Shown: positions 63,107-64,000 of the stretch, in pieces
Layout of the letters: each line of letters begins with the position of its first letter
Numbering within the stretch: the first letter of the stretch is position 1
Assembly (NCBI RefSeq): GCF_006715145.1
Contig: NZ_VFMR01000001.1
Location: forward strand, 1,178,001 to 1,242,000
From: Microbacterium sp. SLBN-146
Lineage (GTDB): Bacteria; Actinomycetota; Actinomycetes; Actinomycetales; Microbacteriaceae
Direction of reading: 5' to 3'
DNA: 64,000 bases
Made by a program: the position numbers and the translations under genes
The notes under the pieces: model-generated
The model's database searches: none
Told to the model about the DNA's origin: nothing
What the model saw: the letters and a program-made list of their open reading frames with translations, nothing else

Positions 63107-64000
63107 ATGTCCTCCTCGAGACCCGTCGCGGGGTTTCTCCTGCGCGTGACGATCGCGCATGTCGTCACGTACTTCGTGGTGGGCCTCATCGCGGCCGCCG
63201 TCATCGACTACGCCGACCTGTTCACCCAGCCCGTCATCCGGGATTTCATGCGCCCGTTCGGATCCGTCGCGGTGATCGTCGGTCCGCTTCTTCAAGTAGT
63301 GCGGGGCCTTCTCATCGCGGCGGTGCTGCTCCCCTTCCGCGCGGTGATCGCGGCGGGGCGAGGGTGGCTCTGGCTGTGGCTGCTGTTCCTCGGCATCGGG
63401 ATCCTCTCGACACCCGCAGCCGCGCCGGGTTCGTTGGAGGGCGCCGTCTACAGTCAGCTTCCCTGGTGGTATCACCTGCTCGGGATGCCGGAGATGCTCG
63501 TGCAGACGCTGGCGTTCAGCGCCCTCGTGCACCTCATTGCACGGCATCCGACGGGGGTGTTCGCGGCGCTGCCACCCGTGTTCGAACGGATCCTGCGTGC
63601 ACTCGTCGTCGCGTGCTTCTCGTTCATCGGCTACGCCGCCGTCTCGGTCGTCTTCGCGCTCGCCGTCGGGGCGCCGATCGGCGCGGCAGAGAATTTGTCG
63701 CCCGCGGTTCAGGGCATCTTCGTCCTGCCGTTCCTCGTGAACGGCGTCATCGCCTTCTTTGCGGCCGCTGAACATGCACCTCGCCGACGGCTCGCTGCGG
63801 CGGCGATCTCGTACGGAGCGGGGGCCATCAGCATCCTGAGCTACCAAGCGATCGTGTTCGGCAGCGCCGACCTCGTCTACGGACTCGTCGCACCCGTTCT
63901 CCCCGCCGTCATCCTGTGGCTCGTCACGGCGCACAGACGCGGTTCAGGGAGCGTCCCCACCGATGCGGACGTGGAAAGCGCCCAGCACGCCCGCCCGGCG
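63107..64000 (+). CDS. Polytopic membrane protein, 3' end outside window
   Basis: The frame from ATG 63107 is open to the right edge (298 codons), so the stop is not seen. About six or seven hydrophobic helices are spread across it (HVVTYFVVGLIAAAVIDY, WLWLWLLFLGIGILS, ALVVACFSFIGYAAVSV, IFVLPFLVNGVIAFFAA, LAAAAISYGAGAISIL). The last 25 residues are polar and may be the cytoplasmic C-terminus, so little may be missing. No family recognised. GGAGGG lies about 15 bases upstream of the ATG. Divergent from the LAxTG gene. Confidence 0.8.
   Translation, partial: MSSSRPVAGFLLRVTIAHVVTYFVVGLIAAAVIDYADLFTQPVIRDFMRPFGSVAVIVGPLLQVVRGLLIAAVLLPFRAVIAAGRGWLWLWLLFLGIGILSTPAAAPGSLEGAVYSQLPWWYHLLGMPEMLVQTLAFSALVHLIARHPTGVFAALPPVFERILRALVVACFSFIGYAAVSVVFALAVGAPIGAAENLSPAVQGIFVLPFLVNGVIAFFAAAEHAPRRRLAAAAISYGAGAISILSYQAIVFGSADLVYGLVAPVLPAVILWLVTAHRRGSGSVPTDADVESAQHARPA

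Overview
The window is high-GC DNA from an actinobacterium, most likely Microbacteriaceae and probably Microbacterium or a close relative. The reasons are uniformly GC-rich third codon positions, many GTG/TTG starts, four-base start/stop overlaps, a DUF222 HNH protein at the left edge, LAxTG-type surface anchors and typical monoderm lipoproteins. This placement is inferred from gene content, not from a marker gene. No rRNA, tRNA, CRISPR array, integrase or transposase was seen.

Layout. 1-949: 5' part of a DUF222/HNH gene running off the left edge. 1028-40905: a large exopolysaccharide/surface-glycan locus. It has a plus-strand core (amino-sugar enzymes, a glycosyltransferase, a Wzx-type flippase, then an AMP-ligase/PLP-decarboxylase/acyl-carrier-protein trio), a minus-strand GNAT and two glycosyltransferases, and a secreted beta-helix protein. 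Then come two short Wzz-like membrane proteins plus a Wzy-like polymerase, and finally a long minus-strand operon with glycosyltransferases, a polysaccharide deacetylase, an MFS transporter and a membrane-anchored propeller. The initiating polyprenyl glycosylphosphotransferase, a DUF1972 glycosyltransferase and a second deacetylase close the block. A 2215-residue secreted protein with five DUF4082 modules (3051-9698) and a second DUF4082 protein (24137-25735) flank the biosynthetic core.

41032-49518: two copies of a divergent pair, a secreted LVIVD-repeat propeller (minus) and a DUF305 lipoprotein (plus). They share terminators, an upstream element at identical distance from the lipoprotein start, and a C-terminal segment in the propeller genes identical over 260 bp. 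Between the copies lie a DUF916-like membrane protein and about 670 bp of GGGGCGC-rich repeat. 49565-64000: an ACT-domain protein, a structured 790-bp non-coding stretch, two LAxTG surface proteins, an NTF2-like protein, three penicillin-recognising lipoprotein hydrolases (two class-C-like, one S13), a two-component system, and a membrane protein running off the right edge.

How the genes fit together. The Gfo/Idh/MocA oxidoreductase, aminotransferase and hexapeptide acetyltransferase resemble the WbpB/WbpE/WbpD set for di-N-acetylated uronic acid sugars. WbpB-type enzymes regenerate NAD+ with 2-oxoglutarate and release L-2-hydroxyglutarate. The L-2-hydroxyglutarate oxidase encoded at the head of the locus would return that by-product to 2-oxoglutarate. 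The ligase/decarboxylase/ACP trio resembles the exosortase-A-associated trio of Gram-negative EPS loci and may supply an ACP-bound amine or acyl group to decorate the glycan. The duplicated LVIVD/DUF305 cassette is the best candidate for an undescribed cell-surface system, possibly one that handles metal.
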